Assembly: GCF_030817415.1 (NCBI RefSeq)
Contig: NZ_JAUSZI010000002.1
Coordinates: forward strand, 10,143,501-10,207,500
Length of the DNA: 64,000 nucleotides
From: Streptomyces umbrinus
GTDB taxonomy: Bacteria; Actinomycetota; Actinomycetes; Streptomycetales; Streptomycetaceae
Direction: 5' to 3'
Made by a program: the position numbers and the translations under genes. Below are positions 9,679 through 19,155 of the stretch, one piece after another. Below the pieces are notes generated by a model. The model was not told the DNA's origin. It made no database searches and was given only the letters and a program-made list of their open reading frames with translations. The first letter of the stretch is position 1. Every line of letters starts with the position of its first letter.

Positions 9679-10469
9679 CTGAGCCGACCCGCCCGCATCA
9701 GCCGATCGACACGTCCGTCGCGCACAGTGCGCGCGTCTGGAACTACTGGCTGGGCGGAAAAGACCACTACCCCGCAGACCAAGCCGCCGGCGACGCCTAC
9801 AGCAGCAAATACCCCAGCATCGTTCCGTTCGCCAAGGAATCGCGGGACTTCCTGCGGCGTACCACCGCCTACCTCGCCAAAGCAGGGGTCCGGCAGTTCA
9901 TCGACCTGGGCGCCGGGCTGCCGACCAGCAACAACACCCATGAAGTCGCACAGCGGGTCTCGCCCGACTGCCGCGTGGTCTACATCGATCACGACCCGAT
10001 CGTGCTGCTGCACGTCCATGCGCTGCTCACCAGCACCCCCGAGGGCGCCACCAACTATGTGCAGGCGGACATGCGGGACACGGACGCCGTCTTAGCCGGC
10101 GCGGCCAAGACGCTGGACATGACCAAGCCGATCGCTCTGGTCATCAACGACGTGCTTGGCCATATCGAGAACTGGTCCGAAGCCCGGGGTCTGGTGAGCC
10201 GGCTGGTCGAGCAGCTTCCGTCGGGCAGCTACCTGTCACTGAGCCACTCCACCGCAGCGGACGAGGAACACCAAGCGGTACAGGACGAATACAACAGCTC
10301 CGGGGCGATTCCCTACATGTTCCGTGAGCCGTCGGTGGCCATCGAGCTCTTCGAGGGCACCGAACTGGTCGAACCCGGGTTCACGAGCTGGCCGCGCTGG
10401 CGCCCCGACGCGAACACCGGCCTTCTTACCGACCGCGCGGGCTGGGGTGGGGTGGCGCGGATCTCATGA
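9675..10469 (+). CDS. S-adenosyl methyltransferase, PF04672/DUF574 type
   Basis: 264 residues. It opens with IDTSVAHSARVWNYWLGGKDHYPADQAAGD in pieces, the hallmark of the family, then a SAM-binding FIDLGAGLPT (near 78), YIDHDPIVL and IALVINDVLGH. Family members are SAM-dependent methyltransferases of unknown substrate, abundant in Streptomyces beside regulators. It overlaps the XRE gene upstream and the PucR-like gene downstream, both as ATGA, so all three are co-translated. A same-length paralogue lies at 58.6-59.4 kb. Confidence 0.85.
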   Translation: MTEPTRPHQPIDTSVAHSARVWNYWLGGKDHYPADQAAGDAYSSKYPSIVPFAKESRDFLRRTTAYLAKAGVRQFIDLGAGLPTSNNTHEVAQRVSPDCRVVYIDHDPIVLLHVHALLTSTPEGATNYVQADMRDTDAVLAGAAKTLDMTKPIALVINDVLGHIENWSEARGLVSRLVEQLPSGSYLSLSHSTAADEEHQAVQDEYNSSGAIPYMFREPSVAIELFEGTELVEPGFTSWPRWRPDANTGLLTDRAGWGGVARIS

Positions 10470-11911
10470 AGACCGGCAGTGTGGAGCCCGCGCCTGCCTC
10501 TCCCGTGGAGGTGACGCGGTATCAGGTGGTGCGGCGACTCACCCGTGCAGCAGCTCACTCGGACGACCAGCTGATCGCTGAGGCCGCGGCTCTGGCCGAG
10601 GGCTGGGCGGTCCTGGTGGATCTCATGGGTGACGTCGTCTGCAGCGCCCCCCACGCCGCCGGACCCGAGGGGGTGCGTGCCGCCACGCACCCCCAGTTCT
10701 ACCCAAACCTGACGATCCGCAAGATGGCCGGTGCCGTCCTCGTCATCACCCCCGGCACGGCATCACCCGCATCCCGCATCGACCTGGTCGCGCGGACCAC
10801 CGTTGATCTGCTCAGAATGCGGGCGCGGGTCCGTCGGGAGGAGGAGACTCACCACGCTGAACAGCGGCTGCACACCGCCGTTTTGCATCTCCTGCTGAGC
10901 GGTCAGCCCCATCTGGCAATCGACGTGCTGGGCACCGCCGCCACACACGCCACGGTATTCCGGCTGTCCGGTCAGTTTGTGCATGCCGCCTATCAGACTC
11001 ATTGGCGAGCAGCGCAGCCCAGCGTGTCTCCCAAAGCCCCCGGCATGTTGGTGTGCATGGAGGGAAACGAGTTGGTGGTCGTCGCGCTCCACGGCCTCGA
11101 CCATGACCGCCACGTGGCACGCCCTGTCGTCGCGCGCATCGCAGCCCGGCATCAGCTGGCCGGCGGCGTCTCAGACCCGTTGCCGCTGGACATGGTCGCC
11201 ACGGCGTGGGCCGAGGCAGGGAACGCTCGGCACGGCGCAACGTCCGGCTGCCTGGCGTCCGCGACCTTCCTGGGGTCGCACGGCCTGCTCCGTGTCGTGC
11301 CCGCCGGCCGGCTCGCCCGTTGGTCCGCCGCCGTCCTCAAGCCCCTCAACCGCGAGCAGCACCGGACGCTGGAGGCCTACCTGCGGTCGGGGTCCGCTCA
11401 GGCCGCTGCAGCAGTGCTCGACGTGTCCGAAGGCACGGTTCGTGCACGCCTTCGCTGGATTGGCACTCTCCTGGCCGCCGAACTGGACAACCCCACCGTG
11501 CAGGCACAACTCCTGCTGGCCATGCGGGCCCCGGCTGCTCCCGTACGGATCAGCTCGTCCGCACGTCTTGGTCCCGACCGCCCGCTGCCCACCGATCTGC
11601 TCGACCCCGACGACGCCCGGCGCTGGGCCTCCGCCCTCCTCAGACCTCTGGACAAGCCGCTGCGTATCGCCCTTCGATGTTGGCTCCAACACCGTGGCCG
11701 CACGGCACCCGCTGCCTCCGAGTTGAGGCTGAGCCGGAGCACGCTCACCGACTGGCTGAGCAAGTGCGGCAGGGCACTGTCCCTCGACCTGTCGTCCGCG
11801 ACAGTGCGGGCGGAACTCCACCTGGCCGCCGAGACGATCGCGACCCCCGAGGACACCCCGGCTCGGTTGCCGCGGCGAGGAGGCAGAACATATCGGGGAC
11901 AACAGCCCTGA
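10466..11911 (+). CDS. PucR-like regulator with two HTH motifs
   Basis: 481 residues, ATG overlapping the methyltransferase stop. The N-terminal ~120 residues contain a GAF-like segment (LAEGWAVLVDLMGDVVCSAP). A helical linker follows (RMRARVRREEETHHAEQRLHTAVLHLLLSG). Two HTH units lie near 315-350 (QAAAAVLDVSEGTVRARLRWIGTLL) and 420-450 (ASELRLSRSTLTDWLSKCGRAL). The architecture parallels the 636-residue PucR-like protein at 6-7.9 kb but lacks its N-terminal sensor domain. It likely regulates this operon or the divergent gene. Confidence 0.7.
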   Translation: MKTGSVEPAPASPVEVTRYQVVRRLTRAAAHSDDQLIAEAAALAEGWAVLVDLMGDVVCSAPHAAGPEGVRAATHPQFYPNLTIRKMAGAVLVITPGTASPASRIDLVARTTVDLLRMRARVRREEETHHAEQRLHTAVLHLLLSGQPHLAIDVLGTAATHATVFRLSGQFVHAAYQTHWRAAQPSVSPKAPGMLVCMEGNELVVVALHGLDHDRHVARPVVARIAARHQLAGGVSDPLPLDMVATAWAEAGNARHGATSGCLASATFLGSHGLLRVVPAGRLARWSAAVLKPLNREQHRTLEAYLRSGSAQAAAAVLDVSEGTVRARLRWIGTLLAAELDNPTVQAQLLLAMRAPAAPVRISSSARLGPDRPLPTDLLDPDDARRWASALLRPLDKPLRIALRCWLQHRGRTAPAASELRLSRSTLTDWLSKCGRALSLDLSSATVRAELHLAAETIATPEDTPARLPRRGGRTYRGQQP

Positions 11912-12278
11912 AAGGAGCGTTGTTGTCCGCAGCCAACTGCAGCACGGACTTCAGCCAGTCTCCGATCTATGTGCCAGGGCAGGAGCAGCCGGGCGGCGCC
12001 CGCGCCCTGCACCGCACACCGACGACTCGCGGCCCGCAGGTCCGGTTGATCGGGCTCTCGCCGGGCGTCACGCGCGGCGCGGACCCAATACAGGGGCCAG
12101 GCTCGCCACTGCGTGCCGGGGCGTCCCGGCCACGACCCCAACCACCAGTCCGGGAACAGCGGAGGTGCAGGGCGACCCGCCCGGTGAAGGCGCTGCGAGA
12201 TGGTCCACTCGCCGGAAGGTGCACGGCGACCGGGGCGGCGGGCGGCGCTTTCAGTACGTGCCGCACCACCTGATTCCC
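11912..12278. other. Intergenic sequence left of the insertion sequence
   Basis: Follows the PucR-like stop. No coding frame with protein-like features was seen on either strand, and no terminator hairpin was obvious. Confidence 0.4.
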
Positions 12279-12281
12279 TAA

Positions 12282-13182
12282 GGGGTGCTTTCAGAAAGCC
12301 GGATGCTTGCGGGCGAGAGTCATGCAGTGTGCGAGCTGGAGGAAAGCGTCGTGCATGTCGTCTCGGGTCTCCCAGCGAGTGCGGAGGCGTCGGGGGCCGT
12401 GCAGCCAAGCGATGGCCGACTCGGCGACCCATCGGATGCAGCCCAGGCCCGAGCCGTGTGGTTCGCCACGTCGGGCGATCTTCGGGACGATGCCGCGCTC
12501 GCGCAGTCGGCGGCGGTAGCTGTCGTGGTCGTAGCCGCGGTCGGCATACAACTCACGGGGCTTGCGCCGGGGACGCCCGCGCTTGCCCCGCACCGGCGGC
12601 ACACCGTCGACCAGGGGCAGAAGCTGGGTGACGTCGTTGCGGTGTCCGCCGGTCAACGACACCCGCAGCGGGGTGCCATGCACATCGGTCAGGACATGAT
12701 GCTTCGAGCCCGGCCGTGCACGGTCAACCGGACTCGGACCGACTTTTGGGCTGCTTCGCCCCCGCCTGGCCTGCACGTGTGAGGCATCAACGGTGACGCG
12801 GGAGAAGTCCAGACGGTCCGCCGCCCGTAACCGGTCCAGCAGGACCCGCTGCAGTTCCTCCCACACCCCGGCCTGCTGCCACTCGGCCAGCCGACGCCAG
12901 CAGGTGGGACCGGAACCGAAACCCAACTCCTGCGGCAGGTACTCCCACTGGATGCCGGTGTACAGCACGAACAGCACACCCTGCAGCGTCTTGCGGTCAT
13001 CGATCCGCTTGCGTCCCGGGTACCGGAACCGCCGCTCATGCCTTGGCAACAGTGGCTCGATCACCGCCCACAACTCGTCACTGACCTCCCACGGCTTCCG
13101 CCGCGCCATGGTCACACCCCACAAAACACGGAATCACTTCCAACCCCACCGTGCCACAACAGGATCTTTCTGCAAGGACCCC
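12282..13182 (-). mobile_element. Complete IS5-family insertion sequence (IS427-group-like)
   Basis: About 901 bp. Imperfect terminal inverted repeats begin GGGGTGCTTTCAGAAAG on the left (12282) and GGGGTCCTTGCAGAAAG on the right (read inward from 13182), with 15 of 17 matching. TAA flanks both ends (12279-12281 and 13183-13185), fitting the 3-bp TNA target duplication of IS427-group elements. The restored target is the near-palindrome TCCCTAAGGGA. One intact transposase gene fills it, ending inside the left repeat, so the element may still be mobile. Confidence 0.9.
12291..13109 (-). CDS. IS5-family DDE transposase
   Basis: About 272 residues from MARRKPWEVSDELW at 13109 (the frame is open 15 nt further). 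The N-terminal DUF4096-like segment (EVSDELWAVIEPLLP, YTGIQWEYLP) recruits DNA. The DDE triad is visible: TVDASHVQA, LYADRGYDHDSYR and AESAIAWLHGPRRLRTRWE. No frameshift is needed, so the enzyme looks intact. Its stop codon lies within the left terminal repeat. Confidence 0.9.
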   Translation of the reverse strand: MARRKPWEVSDELWAVIEPLLPRHERRFRYPGRKRIDDRKTLQGVLFVLYTGIQWEYLPQELGFGSGPTCWRRLAEWQQAGVWEELQRVLLDRLRAADRLDFSRVTVDASHVQARRGRSSPKVGPSPVDRARPGSKHHVLTDVHGTPLRVSLTGGHRNDVTQLLPLVDGVPPVRGKRGRPRRKPRELYADRGYDHDSYRRRLRERGIVPKIARRGEPHGSGLGCIRWVAESAIAWLHGPRRLRTRWETRDDMHDAFLQLAHCMTLARKHPAF

Positions 13183-13185
13183 TAA

Positions 13186-13998
13186 GGGAGAACCGAGGAC
13201 GACGAAGCGACGGGCGGTACTGTGTTCCGCTCGCGTACGTGGTGGCGACACTGCTGTTGGCAGAGTCAAGGACCGTGTCACAGGCGCCCTTTGGGGCCAG
13301 TCGCCTGCGAAGGTTGGACTGGATCCGGCCAGAAATGCAGGGAGAGGGTGTTCCAGGCGTTGGTGCGGGAAGGCACTGGTCGGCGATCTCCACGTACGAG
13401 AAGAGGTCAGATGGTTCCGTTTCCTACGAACGTGGCACTCATGCGTTTGCAGGCGATCAACAGGATGTTGGAAGCGCTGCGGCCGTCGTCGATCGTGGCA
13501 AGGGTGAGGCGGAGGCGATAACTGCTCCCCCCAGCACCAGAGCGCAGGTTCTGGGACCGCAGTACCTGCGCGCCCCATAGCCCACCGTGCCGTGCCAGCT
13601 CGCCTTGCCTGCCCTGTTGAGTACGGGGCCGACAAGGCGGCCGGCATCGTGTCTGGTCCCGATCCTCGTCCTGAATTCCCACGACGCTCAGTGCCAGCTG
13701 CCAGCTGCCAGCACCCAGTGGCAGGCGTGATGCCGCGTGCTCCCATCCCTGGTGGGTCGGCAGGGCCATCTGGCGGTGCGTGGCAGGAGCTTCGGGAGGC
13801 TGACACCCCTGCCGCGCACTGTCGCTCAGGAGATCAATCTCTCCCCTGGCGGTGGCTGTTGGCAGGCCCGCTACGCCTGGCAACAGCAGAAGCCGTGCCG
13901 CCGCGTCAACGTGTGCAAGGCGCATCGCGAATCGGCACTGGTCAGTTGTGACGTGTCGTGCTCGTCGTGCGGAGTAGGTGTGGACGCGTCTGTAGCCC
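13186..13998. other. Region right of the insertion sequence without a clear gene
   Basis: About 810 bp. Frames exist on both strands but lack recognisable domains and consistent third-position bias. Possibly decayed sequence disrupted before or by the insertion. Confidence 0.4.
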
Positions 13999-15057
13999 TT
14001 AGGCCGACCAGCGCTCAGCGACACCGTTGTGCCTGCGGCTAGCCATATCCTCGCCGTACGCCCGTGCGGCAGTGCGTAGCGCTATCAGACAGGTGTTCCA
14101 GTGCTGATCAGTCATCTCCTCGGGTTGGCCGACGACGCTCAGCGCACCTGTCACTCGGGACGCTGTTGGGGTGCGGTACGGCGCCTGTGCGGTCTCGCGC
14201 CCGCCCCGTACCGGTCGAACAATCGGGACAGCCAGCATGTCCCACCCACCGAGGAGAGCGGGTGAGCGGGCGAATCCACGCCCCCGCACTCTGACCAGCC
14301 GCTGATCGTCGAGAGAAGTGAGCGGATCAAGGAAGGCGGAGATGACCTGACCAGCCGCGTCGGCGTCCAGCGGCGCAGTACGCAGAGCCTCTTGTGCCCG
14401 AGGGTCGGAGGCCAGTCCGCGGACGAAGTCACCGTCTCCAGCGGTGCAGTCCGCGCTGGTGCATACCCGGAGCCTGGTGTCGACCTCGACGAGGCTGTGC
14501 AGGAGTACGACCTGGCCGGTCCTTTCCCGTGTCTCCCGCAGTCGACGACTCGCCGTAGCGGAATACGTCGCCAGCGGCGACACGAGCAGTGCCTCGACCG
14601 CAGCCGGTTGCCACCGCACTGCCTCCCAGTTCTGCTCGCCTCTGGGGTGCGCGAAACCCTCTGCAGTGATCGCACGAAGGTATCGTTGTGTGCGGCTGTT
14701 GCTCATGCTGCACTCGGCTGAGAGGGCAGTGAGCGGAACGGGTCCAGGACCAAGATGGTGGAGTGTCGTCAGGACCCCAAGAGCCCGGGCCGCAACCGAG
14801 TTCCCGCAGCGTCTCGGCAGGAGCGGGGGGGTCATCGTTGCAAACCACGCGCCGGCCCCTGAGTTGCTGCTCTGCGCGTAGCCGGCCTCCTCGATCTCCA
14901 CCATGAAGCGCCGGACGGTGCTCTTCGGCATCCTGCACGCCTGGGTGAGCTTGGCTAGAGACGTTGCCCCCGGGCCCAGTTCATGCAGCGCCCTCAGCAC
15001 CGACAGCACACGCCCGGCGATGGCAGAGCTCGAGTTCGGGCCGATCCCGTGCGGCAT
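13999..15057 (-). CDS. IclR-like regulator with tandem winged helices
   Basis: About 352 residues from the ATG at 15057, preceded by GGGAGAG. Two IclR-type winged-helix units follow one another: VLSVLRALHELGPGATSLAKLTQACRMPKSTVRRF in pieces near residues 14-60, and VLTTLHHLGPGPVPLTALSAECSMSNSRTQRYL near 92-130. The C-terminal ~200 residues resemble an effector-binding region. Duplication of the IclR HTH is unusual, as the family normally has one. It is divergent from an HTH gene, and the perfect inverted repeat between them is a candidate operator. Confidence 0.7.
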   Translation of the reverse strand: MPHGIGPNSSSAIAGRVLSVLRALHELGPGATSLAKLTQACRMPKSTVRRFMVEIEEAGYAQSSNSGAGAWFATMTPPLLPRRCGNSVAARALGVLTTLHHLGPGPVPLTALSAECSMSNSRTQRYLRAITAEGFAHPRGEQNWEAVRWQPAAVEALLVSPLATYSATASRRLRETRERTGQVVLLHSLVEVDTRLRVCTSADCTAGDGDFVRGLASDPRAQEALRTAPLDADAAGQVISAFLDPLTSLDDQRLVRVRGRGFARSPALLGGWDMLAVPIVRPVRGGRETAQAPYRTPTASRVTGALSVVGQPEEMTDQHWNTCLIALRTAARAYGEDMASRRHNGVAERWSA

Positions 15058-15242
15058 GCTGCTCTCCCAGTCCCGGACAACCGGGAACATCGGCGTATGG
15101 AACCCGCACAGCCGTCCACGGAAGGACGTATCGGCGCGCGTAAAAGCAATGGAGCGGAGACGCTTCCGGGCACGCTGCGCAGACGTCCACCGAGCCGACG
15201 GCTGCACTCTCGGACTGCACCAAATCTTGAGTCAGGACAGGA

Positions 15243-15289
15243 GCAGGTGTCAACGATCGCAGACGATATTGGCTGGGGTTGACACCTGC
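15243..15289. promoter_or_regulatory. 12-bp inverted repeat, candidate operator
   Basis: GCAGGTGTCAAC (15243-15254) and GTTGACACCTGC (15278-15289) are exact inverted copies with 23 bp between. The site lies in the divergent region between the IclR-like gene and the HTH gene at 15.34 kb. The half-sites are two to three helical turns apart, a geometry suited to a dimeric or tandem-HTH regulator (inference). It overlaps the earliest possible TTG start of the rightward gene, arguing for a start downstream. Confidence 0.6.
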
Positions 15290-15341
15290 GGATACGCTCT
15301 TGGTCGCAGCCGTGTTCCGTCATGCCCTTGGAGACGCACTG

Positions 15342-16031
15342 GTGAACGATGCCGAACGCGAGCCGGCGTCCACCCGGGAGGAGATTGAGCATCTCCTGGC
15401 CCGCGTCGACGAGTTCGCCACCAAGATGGACGTCGATCGCGATCAGCTCCTGCAGCCCGAGACCGTCGCCTGGTACACCGCGATCGAGCCTGACCGTGTG
15501 ATCGAACTCCTCGAAGGGCGGGGGGACCCTCCGCAGGAGGAACCGGCCGATCCCCGAGAACGCGACACCTTCTACGAGGGCCTGTTCTTGCGTCGGATCC
15601 AGTTCCTTCACAAGCGTCGGCGTCTGACACGCACCGCGACGGGCGTCGTCAAGAAAGCGTCGTTGGGAGCGATCCACCGGGAGACTCTCATCTCGAAACC
15701 GCAGGTGGGCATGCTGCTCAACGGAGACCGCGCACCGAACAACGATCATGCTGGACGACTGGAGAAGTACTTCCGTGTCGATCGCGGTTTCTGTTCACTG
15801 ACCGAGGGCCAGGCCCTCGTGGCGTACCTCCGCCGTATTCTCGGCCACGACCTGGTGCAGCTCGCGCTCCGGGATGCACGCAGGCGCATGGGCGTGCAGT
15901 CGATCGGCATGCGCTCGTCCGGAGAGCTCCCTGAAGCGGACCTGGCACGGGCCGTCCTGTCGACCCTTGAGGCTGTCACGGCCTTGGTAGAGGGCAGGTC
16001 CGGGAAGTCCCAAGACCAGCCGGAACGCTAG
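15342..16031 (+). CDS. HTH domain protein, XRE-like
   Basis: About 229 residues if the GTG at 15342 is used (GGAGA 6-7 nt upstream). A TTG at 15279 would add 21 residues but falls in the inverted repeat. The N-terminal part is acidic and helical (REEIEHLLARVDEFATKMDVD). Residues ~80-150 contain an HTH-like segment (ETLISKPQVGMLLNGDRAPNNDHAGRLEKYF), similar to EspR/XRE-type proteins that use long DNA-binding helices. It lies 280 bp upstream of the P450 pair on the same strand and may control it. Confidence 0.65.
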   Translation: MNDAEREPASTREEIEHLLARVDEFATKMDVDRDQLLQPETVAWYTAIEPDRVIELLEGRGDPPQEEPADPRERDTFYEGLFLRRIQFLHKRRRLTRTATGVVKKASLGAIHRETLISKPQVGMLLNGDRAPNNDHAGRLEKYFRVDRGFCSLTEGQALVAYLRRILGHDLVQLALRDARRRMGVQSIGMRSSGELPEADLARAVLSTLEAVTALVEGRSGKSQDQPER

Positions 16032-16060
16032 CGCCAACCGCTTCCCAGCAACGGCCGACC

Positions 16061-16078
16061 GGCCGCTGCGCGGCGGCC
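16061..16078. terminator. Possible short GC hairpin after the HTH gene
   Basis: GGCCGC-TGCGCG-GCGGCC, a 6-bp stem with a 6-nt loop 30 bp after the HTH stop codon. No T-run follows. Weak evidence only. Confidence 0.3.
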
Positions 16079-16313
16079 AACTCCGGCATCCTCCCGAGTG
16101 GCTCCTCCATCGCCGCAGATGTGGGGGTGACCTCCGGATCCTTCCGTAAGCCCCGTGCGCCTCAGCGGTTGGCACGATCGGGCTCGGCGGTTGGCACGTT
16201 CTGGCGGAGGGCCCAGCGTCCAGGTCATGATCTTCTACGGTTGTCGCCGCACGCCGGAACTCCCGCGCCTGCTGATCAGCGTCCCGTTTCATTCTCCGAT
16301 CAGGAATGCTGCC

Positions 16314-17625
16314 ATGACCTCCTCGCCCAACTTGCCTGGCCCCACGGACCACTCCTCGTTATCGCCCGGCGGTCCCATGCACGACGAGCGGTGGCGACTG
16401 TCCAGCGAAGACATGCTCCGCGAACCCCACGATCTCTACCGATCAGCACGGTCCGGTCGTTCCTGTCTGGCTGGACGGCGGCGTCCCGGCCTGGCTGGTT
16501 GTCGGCTATGAAGAAGCCAGGACGGTGATGCGCCGTGACGACCTGTACGACCGCGATTCTCGTCAGTGGCGCGAACGGCTTAGCCTTCCGCCCGGCTGGG
16601 AGCTCAAACCGCACACCGACTGGCGGAAGAACGCCCTCTTCGCCGGTGGCGACGAACACGACCGACTGAGGGGCTCCATGACACGAAGCCTCACGCATAT
16701 CCAGCCGGAGAACCTACGGCGTTTTGTCGAGGAGCATGCCCACGCCCTGATTGACGAGTTCTGCACGGCAGGGCGTGCCGATCTGGTGCAGCAGTTCTCG
16801 ACACCCCTGCCCTTCCTGCTCCTGATGCGCCTCTTCGGGCTTGACAGCCTCGAAGCACGGGACAGCCAACAGCTTCAGGAGAACATTCAAGTTCTCCTCG
16901 AGGGCGGCGAAGGCGCCGTGGCGGCAGACGCCACAATCATGCGGATCATTGCCGCACACGTTGCCAAACGCCGCACCGAGCCATCTCACGATCTCATCTC
17001 ATGGATGATCGCCGACGAGTCCGTTCTCTCCGACGAAGAGATCTCGGAGCAGATCTGGCTCATGCTCAACGCAGGAATGGGCTCCACGGCCAACCTGATC
17101 GCCAACGTTGGCGAGAAACTCGTGTCGAGTGAACGGCTGCGCTCCAACCTGAAGGCTGGCTACCTGGACATCCGCAGCGCCATCCGGACGACGCTGTGGG
17201 ACAACCCGCCAGTACAGAACGTCATCGGCCGATGGCCGGTACGCGACGTCGCACTCGGCGGCACGGTCATCCCGAAGGACGACCTGGTCGTCATCGGACT
17301 GGCCGCAGCAAACATCTTGTGCATGAGCCCCGCGGGTGTGCGCCGTGACTCATGGACGGACTACAACGAGGCGCATCTTTCGTTCGGCGGCGGGCGGCAC
17401 CAGTGCCCCGCCCAGTCCGTCGGCCACACCATCTGCCACACCGCGGTCGAAACGCTCTTCGCACGCCTTCCCGACCTGGCGCTGCTCAACGCCGACCAGA
17501 AATTGGACCGAGGGCCGAGCATCATCGTCGCGGCCCTGAAGTCCCTGCATGTGTCTTTCACCCCCGTCCCGCCCCGGGCTCGGCGCCGCGCTGCGTACGC
17601 GACCGGTTCACTTGGAGATCAGTGA
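16314..17625 (+). pseudogene. CYP157-like cytochrome P450, frameshifted, lacking ExxR
   Basis: The gene begins at the ATG at 16314 (AGGA upstream) and reads MTSSPNLPGPTDHSSLSP to ...REPHDLYR, then the frame breaks near 16440. The downstream frame resumes as DQHGPVVPVWLDGG and continues to 17625. Two missing bases or one extra base explains the break (real mutation or sequencing error). The downstream part has the haem loop FGGGRHQCPAQ with its Cys. The K-helix position reads RTTLWDNPP (R codon at 17185), so both E and R of ExxR are absent. Published CYP157 proteins also lack ExxR and keep the LW. Such P450s normally sit in conservons; none is adjacent here. Its TGA overlaps the next ATG. Confidence 0.8.
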
Positions 17626-18881
17626 TGATTCTTTCGCAGCCCTTGCTCACCCTCGACAACCTCGCCACCGACATCCCAGGCGAGGGCCACAGCCTCCGCG
17701 CGCTGGGCCCGCTCGTCCCGGTATGGCTCCCTGAGGGGGTCGCGTCTTGGGCCACCGCCGACCGCGACATCGCTGACATCGTTTTCAACCACCCCAGCCT
17801 GTGCAAGGGCCCAGAACACTGGAGGGCGCTACAAGAGGACCGCGTGCCCAGGGACTGGAACCTGCTCGGCTTCATCCTGCAGCGCAGCGCACTCAACGCC
17901 CACACCTGCGACCAGTACAGGGACAAGAACCACGCGCGGCTACGCGGCCCCATAACCAAAACATTTACCAGACGGCGGGTCCAGGAACTGCGCCCGCGCG
18001 TCACCCAGAAGACCAGCGAACTGCTCGACGTGCTGGGCAACGTTCCCCCGGGCACGGTCACCGACCTGCGCGCCACGTTCGCCTTCGATCTGCCGATGTC
18101 CACTATCTGCGACCTCATCGGCCTCAGCGACCAGCCCACCCGTGAGCGGCTCGCCGCCGACTTCGATGCCCTGCACGACACCCGGCAAATGGCGCGCGCT
18201 CAAGCAGCCCACGCCGGTATCCAGGACGTGATCGGTGCACTCATCGCCCTAAAACGCCAAGAGGGGGGCAATGACCTGACCACAGCGCTCATCAACACCC
18301 ACGACGAAGATCACGAAAAGCTGACCTTTGAGGAACTGGTCGCGACCCTGGAGCTGGTGCTCTTCGCCGGCTTCGAGACCACACAGAACTTGATCTCCAA
18401 CGCCACCCTCAATCTTCTGAGGCATCCCGACCAGCTCGCGCTCGTCCGTTCAGGAGTGGCGAGTTGGTCCCAGGTCGGTGAAGAAACGCTTCGCCGCGAC
18501 GGGTCCGCACATACCGTGATGTTCCGCTACGCAATCGAGGACCTCTACATCCCTGAAGCTGGGGTCACCATTCGCAAGGGCGACCCTGTGCTCGTATTCC
18601 TCGCCGGCGTCGGACGTGACCCCTCGGCATTCGGGCCCACCCACGATGCCTTCGACCTAACGCGACCTGATGCAGATCGCCATCGCGCCTTCGGCCACGG
18701 TATGCACTTCTGCGTGGGCGCTCCGTTGGCTCGGATGATCGCCTCCATCGCTCTCGGCGGGCTCTTCGGCCGTTTCGACCTCATGTGTCCGCAGCTGGAT
18801 TCCCTGGTGCCAGTGCCCTCCTACTCCTCCAACTCAGTGCAGGAGCTACCGATCATTGCCACCGCCCTCACAGCGGTGTAG
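17625..18881 (+). CDS. Cytochrome P450 (CYP156/CYP105-like partner)
   Basis: About 418 residues from the ATG at 17625, which overlaps the previous stop as TGATG; GGAGAT lies upstream. It has a normal I-helix (LFAGFETTQNLI), a normal K-helix EETLRR and the haem signature FGHGMHFCVGAPLAR. P450s are haem monooxygenases needing ferredoxin; no ferredoxin gene is adjacent. Pairing of an ExxR-less CYP157-type with a canonical P450 is known from Streptomyces conservons (CYP157/CYP156). The substrate is unknown. Confidence 0.85.
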   Translation: MILSQPLLTLDNLATDIPGEGHSLRALGPLVPVWLPEGVASWATADRDIADIVFNHPSLCKGPEHWRALQEDRVPRDWNLLGFILQRSALNAHTCDQYRDKNHARLRGPITKTFTRRRVQELRPRVTQKTSELLDVLGNVPPGTVTDLRATFAFDLPMSTICDLIGLSDQPTRERLAADFDALHDTRQMARAQAAHAGIQDVIGALIALKRQEGGNDLTTALINTHDEDHEKLTFEELVATLELVLFAGFETTQNLISNATLNLLRHPDQLALVRSGVASWSQVGEETLRRDGSAHTVMFRYAIEDLYIPEAGVTIRKGDPVLVFLAGVGRDPSAFGPTHDAFDLTRPDADRHRAFGHGMHFCVGAPLARMIASIALGGLFGRFDLMCPQLDSLVPVPSYSSNSVQELPIIATALTAV

Positions 18882-19155
18882 ACAGGTCTTTCGGTGACGT
18901 GGTTGACCTCACCCACCGGAGCATCGTTCCGTCTTTGCACACTCGGCATCTGGTCTCAGGGGCTCATGGCGTCCCTGAGCAAGCCGCCAGACACAGCCAG
19001 TTACAATGGACGACGGGGGCGTGAACTTGCCTATGAGCAAGCGCAACGCGCGGGAAGTGACCAAACCGCGCCGTGCGGCGGACAGAGCACGGCCATCGGA
19101 CGTGGCCGCCGGTTGTCCGATGCACACAGTCTCGAGTTCGGGGGTCTGAAGGCAC
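18882..19155. other. Intergenic region between P450 and IrrE-like genes
   Basis: 274 bp with no supported gene. It probably holds the promoter of the ImmA/IrrE-like operon. Confidence 0.4.

Noticed and set aside
16430..16450. Programmed frameshifting in the first P450 gene
   Set aside because: No slippery sequence or downstream structure is evident; a small indel or sequencing error is simpler.
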